64,000 nt of DNA from Glycine soja (Eukaryota > Streptophyta > Magnoliopsida > Fabales > Fabaceae). Below the pieces are notes generated by a model, which was not told the origin of the DNA, made no database searches, and was given only the letters and a program-made list of their open reading frames with translations. The translations under genes and the position numbers were made by a program. The stretch spans positions 42,829,522 to 42,893,521 of the forward strand of contig NC_041016.1 of assembly GCF_004193775.1 (NCBI RefSeq), in the 5' to 3' direction. Positions 45,826 to 56,251 of the stretch are shown piece after piece. Each line of letters starts with the position of its first letter. Position 1 is the stretch's first letter.

Positions 45826-46419
45826 ATGGCTTCTAGGGGAGGGAACTCATATTTTGAAAAGTCGGTTCAGTTAGTGTTAAAGGAACCAATGAATGATATG
45901 GACCACGCTGATGGCTTTAGTGGAGAACCTATGGATGGCAGGATAGAGGATGATGCACTTCATGATTTGTTTAGTGCAAAAAGGTAATAATAGTCTTCTA
46001 TTTGACTATCTTTATGTCCCTTTCTTTTTTGGGGTATAAAACTAAGGATGTGAAATATTTTTCTATGATTTTGGCAAATCGTGTATCAGTTGCTCGCTCA
46101 ATATAGAGGAAGATGCGGTTCATTTCTGAATTAGAGCTTAAAGTTCAAACACTTCAGACAGAGACAACCACATTGTCTACTCAGTTTACCAAATTACAGG
46201 TGCGTACATTCTGAGTTGAGCCAATATTCCCTTTTCTTCAGTTTGTCAATTATATTTTATTGTGATGAAAAATGTTTGCTTCTAGCATTCGTTTATTGTT
46301 TTCTCTCTTTTATTTTGTTGTGCTTGTCTACAGATGGTTAATTCAGAGCTTAAAAGAGAGAATAATGAGTACAAATTAAGGATTCAAGCCTTGGAACAAT
46401 AGTCCCAACTAAAAGATGG
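45826..46419 (+). pseudogene. bZIP transcription factor (group I, VIP1/RF2a-like) pseudogene
   Basis: Group I bZIPs are nuclear regulators. Exon 1 (45826-45983, ending AAAAG before GTAATA) opens MASRGGNSYFEKS and is acidic. Exon 2 carries the basic region ILANRVSVARS...[10 protein letters not shown] and zipper [20 protein letters not shown], ending CAG before GTGCGT at 46199. Exon 3 (from 46334, after CTACAG) continues NSELKRENNEYKLRIQALEQ. Stops replace one residue in the basic region (SI*RKMR) and the one after ALEQ. The zipper Leu heptads are still readable. The upstream activation region and the C-terminal Gln-rich tail are missing. Confidence 0.85.
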
Positions 46420-47054
46420 TATAGATATGCATTTTTCTTGTACTTTGTGTATTAGATCAAATCTGCTTTAGCTTGTTCGACCCTATAAAGTGTGTATTCA
46501 TTTTGTTTTTCCCTCTTGAAACTCCCTAGCTATTCTCACCAATTTGGGGATTGAAGGGAACGGTGAAAACCTTGGCCGCAAAACCATGGCTGAAGAAGAT
46601 TCAGCAAGCAAGACCTCTCATTTCCATGGTTAACAAGGTTGCCTCTCTATCTACCCCCATGGCAGCACCCAACGTCGATGTTCAGTTTTGGCTAGACAAT
46701 TTGGGGCTGCAACTGAGTTAGAGGAAGAGGGCTAAGAGAAAGGGTAGAGAAATATCGATAGGGGAAGGAGCAAGTTGTGGTTTTGGGATGAGAGGTCAGA
46801 AATCTTGATCTGGACCTGGCGTTAGAAAGGGTTTCAACTGTGGGAAGATGTCGCTTTATTGCCAAATCCCCAAACTCAAAGGAATTGCAGAAGGTAATTT
46901 CACAACACTCTCTCTCTCTGTCATTTTTATATCCTATAGTTTTAATTCCCACTTATTTTAATATCCTATCATTGCTACTATTACATGAGTCTTGGACACA
47001 GGTAACTGAATTATATAAGGGCCTATTTTGATATACTTCTTAGTAAACACTTAT
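46420..47054. other. Stretch without a recognised gene
   Basis: Between 46555 and 46890 there is a less AT-rich segment with several open frames on both strands, but I could not assign a family. It may be another decayed exon. Confidence 0.4.
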
Positions 47055-47185
47055 AACCAAGGTACCGATGAGGGTCATTACACGCAGCCTTACCCTTGTA
47101 TATGTAAAGAAACTACTTTTGGATTCAAACCTATAACTAACCGGTCATTGAGGCGCCCACAACTTAACCCATATGACAAGAAATT
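47055..47185 (-). mobile_element. Au-like SINE
   Basis: On the minus strand: a tRNA-like head with B-box GGTTTGAATCC, then GTAGTTTCTTTACATAT and the conserved AAGGGTAAGGCTGCGTGTAATGACCC body of plant Au SINEs. It is truncated before the usual GGCCCTTCCCCGGACC tail. Limits are approximate. Confidence 0.7.
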
Positions 47186-48013
47186 AAGAATGTAAAATGA
47201 ATTAAGCTTCTCCTAATGCTGATTTTAACTTATTGGAGGAAGCTTAATTCATTTTAGCTTGTTATTTTCTTCTTCTATAATTGCATATTGAGAAGTTTAT
47301 CCGAGTATTTTAAGTTAATTTACCTTTCCTTGTGTTTTTGTGAGTATTATATGTTGGGATATGATACTGGCATAACAATTGAACTCTAGATAGAAGTCTC
47401 ACTTTACCTCCTTCTAGTTAGAATGTAAAGCTACTAGAGATCCCCTTGCAACTAATTTAAAGATCAACCAAGCCACAAGTGCACCTAATTGATGACATAG
47501 CTGAGAGGATTGTCACATCTTGGTTGCTAACTCATTTTTTAACTCAACTTTCCTCGATCAACATCATTGTTCAGCTACAATAGTGGACTGGTGTCACAGG
47601 TCACAGGTAGCTACACATCAGCCACGAAAGGGATGTTAATATTTAAAATGGACTTTAGTAAGTACTTTATATTGGGTTGGAAATTTTATATTGACTAGTT
47701 ATATAGTAAAACATAGTGTGTAATTTAGTAATTGTTGTTGGGTTGATTTATTGGATGATTTATTATCAGACTACTCACAAATGTCGAATCTATGAACAAA
47801 ATCTATAATATAAGAACTAAAACTAAATTTTTTTAAAAGTAACAACTACAAACTCAATTAACTTTATTAAGCCAACATGTTAAGTATCATTAGTTGGTTT
47901 TTCTTTTTCTGTCTGTTGTAAGCCTCAACCATTTGGCTATGAATCTGATTTTCAAATGTAATTATGTAATACATTGTTTATCTAATATGTTTTTGTGCTG
48001 GTATTGTCAAAAG
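47186..48013. other. AT-rich DNA without a recognised gene
   Basis: No domain seen. It may include former intron of the aminotransferase remnant that follows. Confidence 0.45.
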
Positions 48014-48522
48014 AGTGGTGTTCATCATGCAGTAAATCCACAACCTTATAGAGGCATTTTCGGTTCTAATGGAGAGAAGTATGCAAGAGATGTCCAAGAT
48101 ATCATTAACTTTGGAACTTCTGGAAATGGTGCAGCCTTTATATCTAAAGCCATATAGGTATCAAGCCAAAATGCATATTATAGATAGATCCAACTTTCTT
48201 CTTCTTTTTTGCTTTTTCTTTTCTTTTTTAAATTGTAGAATGTCCTGAGCAAGTAACAAGATATAATAAATTAATTTATGATTAAAGGAATAAATGAAAA
48301 ACAATAACACACCTTGATACTATTTTTTGTTTGTGATAGGGAGAGGGGGGGTATCATTGAATTGGCTCCTGGTTACTTGCTAGATGTGTACAATACCATT
48401 AAAAAAGCCAGAGGACTTTTTACTACTGATGAGGTTCAGGCTGGCTTTGGTCGCATTGGTAGCCATTTCTGGGGATTTAAGGCCCACAATTTTGTTCCTG
48501 ACATAGTCACAATAGCTAAGAT
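48014..48522 (+). pseudogene. Alanine-glyoxylate aminotransferase 2-like (class III PLP) pseudogene, two exons
   Basis: AGT2-like enzymes are mitochondrial PLP enzymes that transfer the amino group of alanine to glyoxylate. Exon A (about 48014-48157) reads [40 protein letters not shown] and then TAG in place of Gln at the donor. Exon B (from about 48340 to 48522) reads [39 protein letters not shown] and DIVTIAK. The DEVQ motif that contacts PLP is intact and the sequence breaks at the Lys of the TMAKG active-site motif. The first third and last third of the enzyme are missing. Confidence 0.87.
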
Positions 48523-48666
48523 AACTTTTCTGTTGGTGTCGGGGGTATGAGATTGGTTAACAAAGTTTTCAATTGTGGTTGAAATCATAGTTGCGATCCT
48601 TGATATCGCACAAAATTGCAGACAGATGTAGCTACAATTGGAGTCATAGTGTGGTTATGGAGAATT

Positions 48667-48700
48667 CAAGATCCTTCATGTAGCTACATGAAGGATCTTG
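48667..48700. repeat. Perfect 34-nt palindrome plus a third half-copy
   Basis: CAAGATCCTTCATGTAG is followed at once by its exact reverse complement, with no loop. A further copy of the core (GATCCTTCATGTAGCTACAT) follows at 48711-48730. It could extrude as a hairpin. No transposon ends are visible around it. Confidence 0.9.
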
Positions 48701-48733
48701 GATCAAAGTAGATCCTTCATGTAGCTACATCTT

Positions 48734-49009
48734 AATCCAAGATCCTTGATATCGTAATTCACATATTATAATTGTATTTGAGATGTTGATCTTGTACTGC
48801 GAGACCATGCAATGACAATACTTCACCATCACTGGCGAGAATCCCGATGACAAGACTTTCAATCTCTTGATCTCCACTGGTAAGGATTTGTTTCAAATCA
48901 TTTGTTTGTCCTAGTTTGGGAAAGTTAAATTTCATTTCATTTTATTTTTCATTATGTCATAGTCATTGAAACTTATATCTCCTAGTTCAGGGTTATTACA
49001 ACTTAACAA
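48734..49009. other. Short stretch without a recognised gene
   Basis: It ends in AACAA, which would be the target-site sequence beside Copia-2 if the partner copy lies outside the window. Confidence 0.45.
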
Positions 49010-49400
49010 TGTTGAACAAGTGGTCTCAGATATCTTAAGAAGGGGGGGTTGAATTAAGATATCACAAACTATTCCCCAATTAAAAATTCTACTTTGATTT
49101 TAACCCAAGTCCCAAGATTCCTTTTAAAATGAATTCCTAAATAATAATTCAAATCAAACTTACTGAATAGAAACAATAAGCAACAATAAATAAAAGAGTT
49201 TAAGGGAAGAGAAAGTGCAAACGTAGTTTTTATACTGATTCGGCAAAGTCCGTTGCCTACGTCCAGTCCCCAAGAAACCCGCTTGGGTGTTCCACTATCT
49301 CACAAATCCTTTACACCTTCTGAAACACACAAGGACAACCCTTCCTTTGTGCTCAGATGCTTTACAATAAGAGACTCACAGTCTCTTAGCCCTTTTTCAG

Positions 49401-49434
<34 letters not shown>

Positions 49435-50184
49435 AAGAAGAAATAATCTCTCTTGAAAGAGACAGATGTTACAATGAAGCCCTCAATTCCTTATTGAATA
49501 ACACGAGTGTTTGGCCAAGGAATTTTTGAAGATAAGATATTTTGTTTGAGAGGATTATGCCTTTTGTGAACAGTGAAAACTCTAAAGAAAATTTGTGCCC
49601 AAGTCACCTATTTAAATTCCTTTGATGGCCATTCAAAAATCCAATGAAAAGTTGTCACTGTTGGCAGATTTTCTCAAAAATCCTTTCTGGTAATCAATTA
49701 CAGCATTGGTGTAATCGATTACACAATTATTTTTAATCAAAATTCAAAAGTCCAATGTTCAATAGCTCTAGTAATCGATTACAAATGATGTGTAATCGAT
49801 TACATATTTACAAAATCATTTTTAACTGTTTTAAAGCATTGGTAATCGATTACATAGTTTTGGTAATCGATTACAACTTTGAAAACTTTGAAAATAACTT
49901 TGAAAACATTTCCAGAAAGCTTTGTGGCCACTGGTAATCAATTACAACTTCTGGTAATCGATTACCAGAGAGTAAAATGCTTGGAAAAGTTTTTGTTAAG
50001 ATAGAAACTCACTTGGCCTATCATTTGTGTTTTTCAGAAACTTTTCTAAGAGTCTATCTTAATTCTTATCTTGAGATCTTTGCTTTGCTTGACATCTTGC
50101 TTTCTTCATCCTTGAAATTCATCTTTAATGATCTTTGAAATTCTTTGGCATCATCAAAATAATTCTTGAAGCTTTGCTTCTACA
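49010..50184 (-). mobile_element. Copia-2 3' LTR (SIRE-like)
   Basis: On the minus strand it starts TGTAGAAGCAAAGC at 50184, directly after the tract AAAAAGGGGGAGAT, and ends CTTGTTCAACA at 49010, 1175 bases. It carries an (AAG)13 run at 49405-49443 and a dense ATCGAT palindrome cluster at 49690-49970. It is the same family as the Copia-1 LTR. Confidence 0.88.
49405..49443. repeat. (AAG)13 microsatellite
   Basis: A 39-base trinucleotide run inside the Copia-2 LTR. The long basic frame it creates on the plus strand is not a gene. Confidence 0.9.
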
Positions 50185-50423
50185 ATCTCCCCCTTTTTGA
50201 TGTTGACAAGTCCTGAAATCAAGATAGTATATACAAATATATACAAATACTCCCCCTTTCTTTTGGAGATTATACTCCCCCTTTCTTTAACCTCTCTTGA
50301 TTTCTAAGTTCTTTATTTTTTTCTTCCCCTTTGGCAACATCAAAAAGCCAAAGTGCGGGGAAATTTAAAACATCAAACTCAAGCAATCGGTAAACACAAA
50401 TGTTTCAATTAACCAATCAATCC
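50185..50423 (-). other. Copia-2 short 3' region with double polypurine tract
   Basis: On the minus strand only about 240 bases separate pol from the LTR. They include TTTGATGTTGCCAAAGGGG (near 50325-50345) and AAAAAGGGGGAGAT at the LTR edge. The env-like ORF and promoter-like block of Copia-1 are absent. Confidence 0.7.
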
Positions 50424-53400
50424 TTATTTATCCAAATCACTAACATCTAAGAGGGTTAATTCTCTCCTAATGGCAAAGAATGTTTCCTTAGGGAGAGGTT
50501 TTGTAAAGATATTATCAAGCTGATTCTTTGTATCAATAAATTCTAGAACACAATCTCCCTTCAGAACATGATCTCTTAATAAATGGTGCCTAATTTCTAT
50601 ATGCTTGGTTCTAGAGTGTTGAACTGGATTTTTGGATAGATTGATTGCACTTGTATTGTCACACCTAATGGGTATATAATCAAGAAGGATTCCATAGTCA
50701 AATAGTTGTTGCTTCATCCATAAAATTTGGGCACAACAGCGGCCAACAAAAATATATTCCGCTTCAGCAGTAGATAAAACAACACTATTTTGTTTCTTAC
50801 TATGCCATGATACAAGAGCAGACCCAATAAATTAACATGTCCCACTTGTGCTCTTTCTATCAGTTTTGGATCCGGCAAAGTCAGAATTGTTACATGTTGA
50901 GTTCTTAGGATACCATAATCCTAAATTGATTGTTCCTAATAGGTATCTTATGATCCTTTTTACTGCACTCTAATGTGATTGTTTGGGGTTGGATTATAAC
51001 CTAGCACACATGCATACACTAAACATGATATCTGATCTACTAGCAGATAAATAGAGAAGAGATCCAATCATACCTCGATATTGTTTCATGTCTATAGACT
51101 GGCCGGATTCATCTTTATCTAAGTAACAACCAGTAATCATAGGTGTAGCCATGTGCTTTCACTTTCTATCCCAAATCTTTTGATCAATTCTTTGCAGTAT
51201 TTTGCTTGGTTGACAAATATACCTTCTTTAGTTTTCTTGATTTGTAAGCCCAGGAAGTAATTTAGTTCTCCCATCATCGACATCTCAAATTCGCTTTGCA
51301 TATCAAGAGAGAACTCCTTGCACAATGAATCATTAGTGGATCCAAAGATTATATCATCAACATATATTTGAACCAACAGAATATCATCATGCTTTCTCTT
51401 TATGAACAGTGTGGTATCCACTTTTCCTCTAGAAAATCTTTCTCTAAAAGAAATTTGCTTAGTCGTTCATACCATGCCTTAGGGGCTTGTTTCAAACCAT
51501 ATAAAGCCTTTTTCAATCTATAAACATGATTTGGCTTATCTAACATTTCAAAACCTGGGGGTTGTTCAACATATACTTCTTCTTGACTTAAGCCATTTAG
51601 AAAAGCACTTTTAACATCCATTTGATAAAGCTTAAAATTCATTATGGATGCATAAGTTAAAAGCATTCTAATGGCTTCTAATCTTGCAACTGGAGCATAT
51701 GTTTCTTCTTTATCTATTCCCTCTTCTTGATTATATCCTTTTGCAACTAATCTAGCCTTATTCCTAATGATTATGCCATGTTCATCTAACTTAATCCTAA
51801 ATACCCATTTTGTTCCTATGATGGGGTAGTTTTCAGGTTTCTATACTAGTTCCCACACATTGTTTCTCTCAAACTGATTTAGTTCTTCTTGTATAGCAAC
51901 TATCCAATGATCATCTATTATGGCTTCATTTAAATTTTTAGGTTCAATCATAGACACAAAAGCCATATTATTGCATAAATCTTTAAGAGAATGTCTAGTT
52001 GTTACCCCTTTTGAGATATCACCAATAATGTTGTCAAGGGGATGATCTCTTGAAGCTTTCCATTCTCTTGGAAGTTCATCATTTGATTTGGCTTCTTTTG
52101 GAGGATCTCCATTGCTTCCTTTTCCTTTTCCTTTAGAATCTTGTCCATAAATATGCATTCATTCTAAAGATTCTGCAATATCATCTAAAATATCCTTTCT
52201 TGGAGGAATAGCATTAGACTCATCAAAGGAAACATGAATAGATTCTTCAATAGTCATAGTTATCTTATTATATATTCTATAAGCTTTACTATGCAAGGAA
52301 TAACCAAGGAAAATTCCTTCGTCTGACTTAGCATCAAACTTTCCTAAGTTTTCTTTTCCATTGTTTGATACAAAGCATTTGCAACCAAAAACATGAAGCT
52401 GTGAAATGTTGGGTTTTCTACCATTAAACAGTTCATATGGAGTTTTCTTTAAAATGGGTCTTATTAAAGCCATATTCATGATATAGCATGCAATATTAAT
52501 GGCTTCAGCCCAAAAATATTTTGGAAGAGGAGTGTCATTTAATAAGGTTCTAGAAATTTCTTCCAAAGATCTATTTTTCCTTTCAACAACTCCATTTTGT
52601 TGAGGGGTTCTAGATGCAGAAAAGTTATGTTCAATGTCATACTTATCACAAAATAATTCAAATTCTTTATTTTCAAATTCACCCCCATGATCACTCCTAA
52701 TAGATATAATTTTGAGATTTTTCATGTTTTGAATCATTTTTGCAAGTTTCCTAAATGCTTGAAATGCATCATTCTTATGAGTGATAAATAGTGTCCAAGT
52801 ATATCTAGAATAGTCATCAACTATAACAAGGGCATAGTAACTTCCCCCAAGACTCATGATTCTAGAAGGGCCAAACAAATCCATGTGTAGTAATTGTAAA
52901 GGTTGAGTAGTTGAAACAATGTTTTTGGATTTGAATGAAACTCTAGTTTGTTTTCCCTTTTGGCATGCATCACATAGTCTATCTTTTTCAAATTTTAGTT
53001 TTGGCAAACCAACAACTAAATCTTTTGAAATTAATTTGTTTAAGTGTTCCATGTTAATGTGAGCAATCCTTTTATGCCATAGCCATGGATCATTATATTT
53101 GCTAAGAAAACATTTATTATCACTTAGTTTTTGACTTAAGTCTATCATGTAAATATTATTGACTCTAAACCCTATATGCTTTATGTTTGTATCATGTCCA
53201 TGTTCAATGACACATTTTTTAGAATCAAATGATACTAGATAGCCTTTATTACATAATTGACTAACACTAAGCAGGCTATGCTTAAGACCTTCAACAAGTA
53301 GAACATTTTCAATGGAGGTTGAAGAATTTGTACCTATTTTTCCAACTCCAAGAATTCTACCTTTGTTGTTGTCACCATAGATTACATGCTCGTTTTTCTT

Positions 53401-53481
53401 GGGAGAGATATGTGTGAATTTTGATACATCTCCCGTCATATGTTTTGAGCACCCGCTATCTATGTACCACTTTTTCCTCAA
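50424..53481 (-). pseudogene. pol: Copia-2 pol pseudogene (protease, integrase, RT, RNase H)
   Basis: It has the same order as Copia-1 pol. The first frame (53481-52159) holds protease KKWYIDSGCSKHMTGD, GAG_pre-integrase and integrase with all three acidic positions present, including HMDLFGP, where Copia-1 has Asn. A TGA follows, then HIYGQDSKGKG to a TAG at 51841, then RT with [20 protein letters not shown]. Single-base deletions near 51426 (T-run) and 51158 shift the frame around the YVDD segment (VQIYVDDIIFG). RNase H runs to the end at 50424, LLDVSDLDK. Because its integrase and protease are better preserved, this is the better reference for the family. Confidence 0.93.
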
Positions 53482-53495
53482 GGGTTCCTACAAGA

Positions 53496-54396
53496 TCAAC
53501 ATTGTGACTTAGGTACCCAATCTTTATTGGGTCCTTGAGTGTTAGTGTGAACAATGGATCCTTTTGGGACCCAAATCATTTTAATATTGTTCCTAAAATA
53601 GCATGTAGATATGCCATGCCCTTTTCTTCCACAGTAAAAATATGTAATGAAAGAAGAATTATATTTTTGTGTGGAAGAAAAGAAATTTTTATAAAACTTT
53701 TGTTTTTTTTCTGGTTTATATTTAATCCCTGCTTTATCAAAAATACATCTTTGTTTTAGAGATTGACACTTCATACTTAAGATGATCTAACTCTTTATTT
53801 AACTTTGAAATCTCTTTCTCTAAATCTAAAATAGTTTTCTTAGATGAAGAAACAAGTTTTGCAAGTTTAATAGATTCACTATGTAATTCAGCAAATGCAT
53901 CTTGTAACTCATCAAAAGAAATAGATTTGTTAGAAGATGTTACCTCTTCGTCGCTTTCATAGTTTTTGCTCATTAGACATAGATTAATCACTTCTTTTTT
54001 AGAATCATCAGACGATTCTAAGTCGTTATCATCCCATGTAATGTAGGCCTTCTTGGCCTTCTTTTCTCCAATATTCTTGTTTTCGAACTTCTCCATTCTT
54101 TTCTTAAACATTGAACAATCAACCCTCAGATGTTCGAGTTGATTACACTCATAGCATCTTCGAGTTTGAGATGATTCTTCAATCCTTCTTTTAGGTTTGA
54201 AGTTTTGTCTTCTTTGAGTTTCTCTCATCCTAAGAAATTTGTTGAATCTTTTGACAAAGAGACTAAGTTCTTCATCATCATCCAAGTCAATTGAATCTTC
54301 CATATCACTTTCTTCTTGGATTGAAGATGAGGCTTTAAGAGCAATTCCCTTATTCTTCTTATCATTTTCTTCATGTTGATTTAGTCTTTGCAACTC
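53496..54396 (-). pseudogene. gag: Copia-2 gag pseudogene, 5'-truncated by a Gypsy insertion
   Basis: On the minus strand the reading starts at the insertion point with ELQRLNQHEEND, so the N-terminal half of gag is outside. It has a zinc knuckle CYECNQLEHLRVDC (CX2CX4HX4C kept), the coiled-coil-like ELHSESIKLAKLVSSSKK block, then a deletion relative to Copia-1 that fuses VSISK to RCIFDKAG out of frame. The second knuckle is YFYCGRKGHGISTC, with its first Cys lost. It ends WVPKSQC then stop, and pol follows in another frame. Confidence 0.88.
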
Positions 54397-55482
54397 TGAT
54401 GTGTCATTATTTTCTTCTATTTCTTAACCCTTTTTGTCACCATTTTAATTACTGATTAGTCTTAATTGTCAAAATAATTATGCAGTTTTATCATTTGGGC
54501 CTACTTGACTAATTTTATGTTTTTAATTTAATTTTAGGAGAATTATAAGCAATTGGGCTTGGATCCAGAATTGGGCTGAACTAGCTTGGACTTGAAGAGA
54601 GCAGACAATTTTATTTTATTTCGTCCAGTTTCATTTTATTTCATTTTTGGGGCTTGGACTTAAAGCTGATTTGGTAAGCTTTGGGGCTGAGGACCTATAT
54701 AACAGCACCAGGGTTTTAGTAGAGGGGAGACTGTAGACATAGGAGAAAAATTTTAGGGTTTTTCATTTTAAGTTTCATGTTACTATTCACGTGCACTGTT
54801 CACATAACAATCAAATTTCGTTTTCTGCTTCAAATTACAATTTCGTTTTTTGCTTCTGCCTTTGAATTCGTTTTCGTTTCTGCTGATTAATGGAAGGCTG
54901 AGTCTCCAGTGTTGTTTTCTCTTGAGGATCAAGCACAACTCTCTTTGAGGATTTGTTATTACTATTGAATTCTGATCAGTTTTTCCCCTTCACCAATTGC
55001 TCTGTATTTGTTGCTATTAATTCATACATGCTTAATGCTTGATTAATTGTCTTTGTGCTTACTTTATGCTCATGCTTAATGATCAGTTTCGTTCATGCTT
55101 AATGGACATGTGAGAGGGATTAATTGGTGTATGTGTTGCTTAATCACATAATGACAACCTTATGTTAATTTTCGCTTAGTAAATTAATTTTGGGTTGGAT
55201 TAAGTGGTTGAACTAATTAGGGATAAATTCTCATAACCTAGGATAAGAGACTTGCTTTTGAATCAAGGGGAAAAAACATGTTTTAGTTTTGTTATTTTCT
55301 TATTCAAGTTTGCTTGCTATTTAATTTGCAAAAACAAACAACCCCCCCCCCCAATTCGTTATTGTTTTATTGTTATATGTTATGAACATTTGGTTGATCA
55401 TTGCTCACTGGGAGACGACCTAGGATCACTTCCTAGATATTTCATTTTTAATGTTTATTTGATTCGGGTAAGGCCTCGATCA
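54397..55482 (+). mobile_element. Athila-like Gypsy 5' LTR
   Basis: It starts TGATGTGTCATTATTTTC inside the Copia-2 gag and ends about CTCGATCA before a primer site, 1086 bases. The first 710 bases recur at 63291-64000 with scattered differences. It holds TATATAA at 54696. The 70-80-codon frames inside are not genes. Confidence 0.9.
54696..54702 (+). promoter_or_regulatory. Gypsy LTR TATA box
   Basis: TATATAA followed by CAGCACCAGGG is conserved at the equivalent place in the 3' LTR (near 63590). Confidence 0.5.
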
Positions 55483-55483
55483 A

Positions 55484-55503
55484 ATTTGGCGTCGTTGCCG
55501 GGG
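55484..55503 (+). other. Primer-binding site of the Gypsy element
   Basis: ATTTGGCGTCGTTGCCGGGG lies directly after the LTR. TGGCGCCGTTGCCGGGG-type sites, complementary to tRNA-Asp, are typical of plant Athila/Tat elements; there is one difference here. Confidence 0.8.
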
Positions 55504-56251
55504 AGTAGTGGTCCAAAAGTTCATAATAGTGTTTAGTTGTTTTATGTGTAGCTCTGTTGTTTAGTGTTGTGAGTGTGTGTTGTTTTGTTTTGTGTAGTAA
55601 TCTGTTTTGCATTTCAGTCGCGTCCCCTATTTAGCGCTCCCCCGTTTCAGTTTTGTGTAATGCTGTGAATAGTGATTAGCGACTGAACTAGCAACTGATT
55701 TTGCAATTTAATTGGCAATTTTTGTTTTGATAGCTAGAATTGTTATTTTTGGCTGATTTTTTGTGTGGTAATTTCTTTTGATCCATATTTTGTGTGAAAA
55801 ATACCAGAAGCACTTGGTGTGACTGAATTTTGAGAGATACAAAAAATTTGGGAAAATTTGGGAACTTGTTTTTAGCAAAACTTAAAACTGCCATAACTTT
55901 TGCTCCAGATATCAGAATGACTATTATTATATATGCATTTGGGGTAGAAAAAAATTTCCCATGTTGTGGCAACACGCTTTAGCCGGTTGAGGTTTCCTAA
56001 ACTTGAATAATCGGCTGTTTACTAAGTTTTTTTTATTTTTCAAGTATTATTGTCCTATTTTTCTAAACTTTGCTTAGGCAGTTTTCATAGTTAGACTTTG
56101 AATTTTTGTCTGAAAATTTTGTGCTATCTTTTCATGATTTTAGGGTGTTGCTCACAAATTTTCAGCTCATTTGGATATCGTTTTAGTATAGTTGTAGTTT
56201 TACCCTCTTTGGTGCTTGTTTGAGAAATACATGATTTGCTGCATATAGTGC
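55504..56251 (+). other. Gypsy untranslated leader
   Basis: About 750 bases, T-rich, without a domain. The leader of Athila elements is usually of this kind. Confidence 0.6.

Noticed and set aside
47894..48550. A working aminotransferase gene
   Set aside because: Only two middle exons, a stop at the first donor and loss after the active-site Lys.
49253..49456. 67-codon Arg-rich frame
   Set aside because: Created by the AAG microsatellite inside the LTR.
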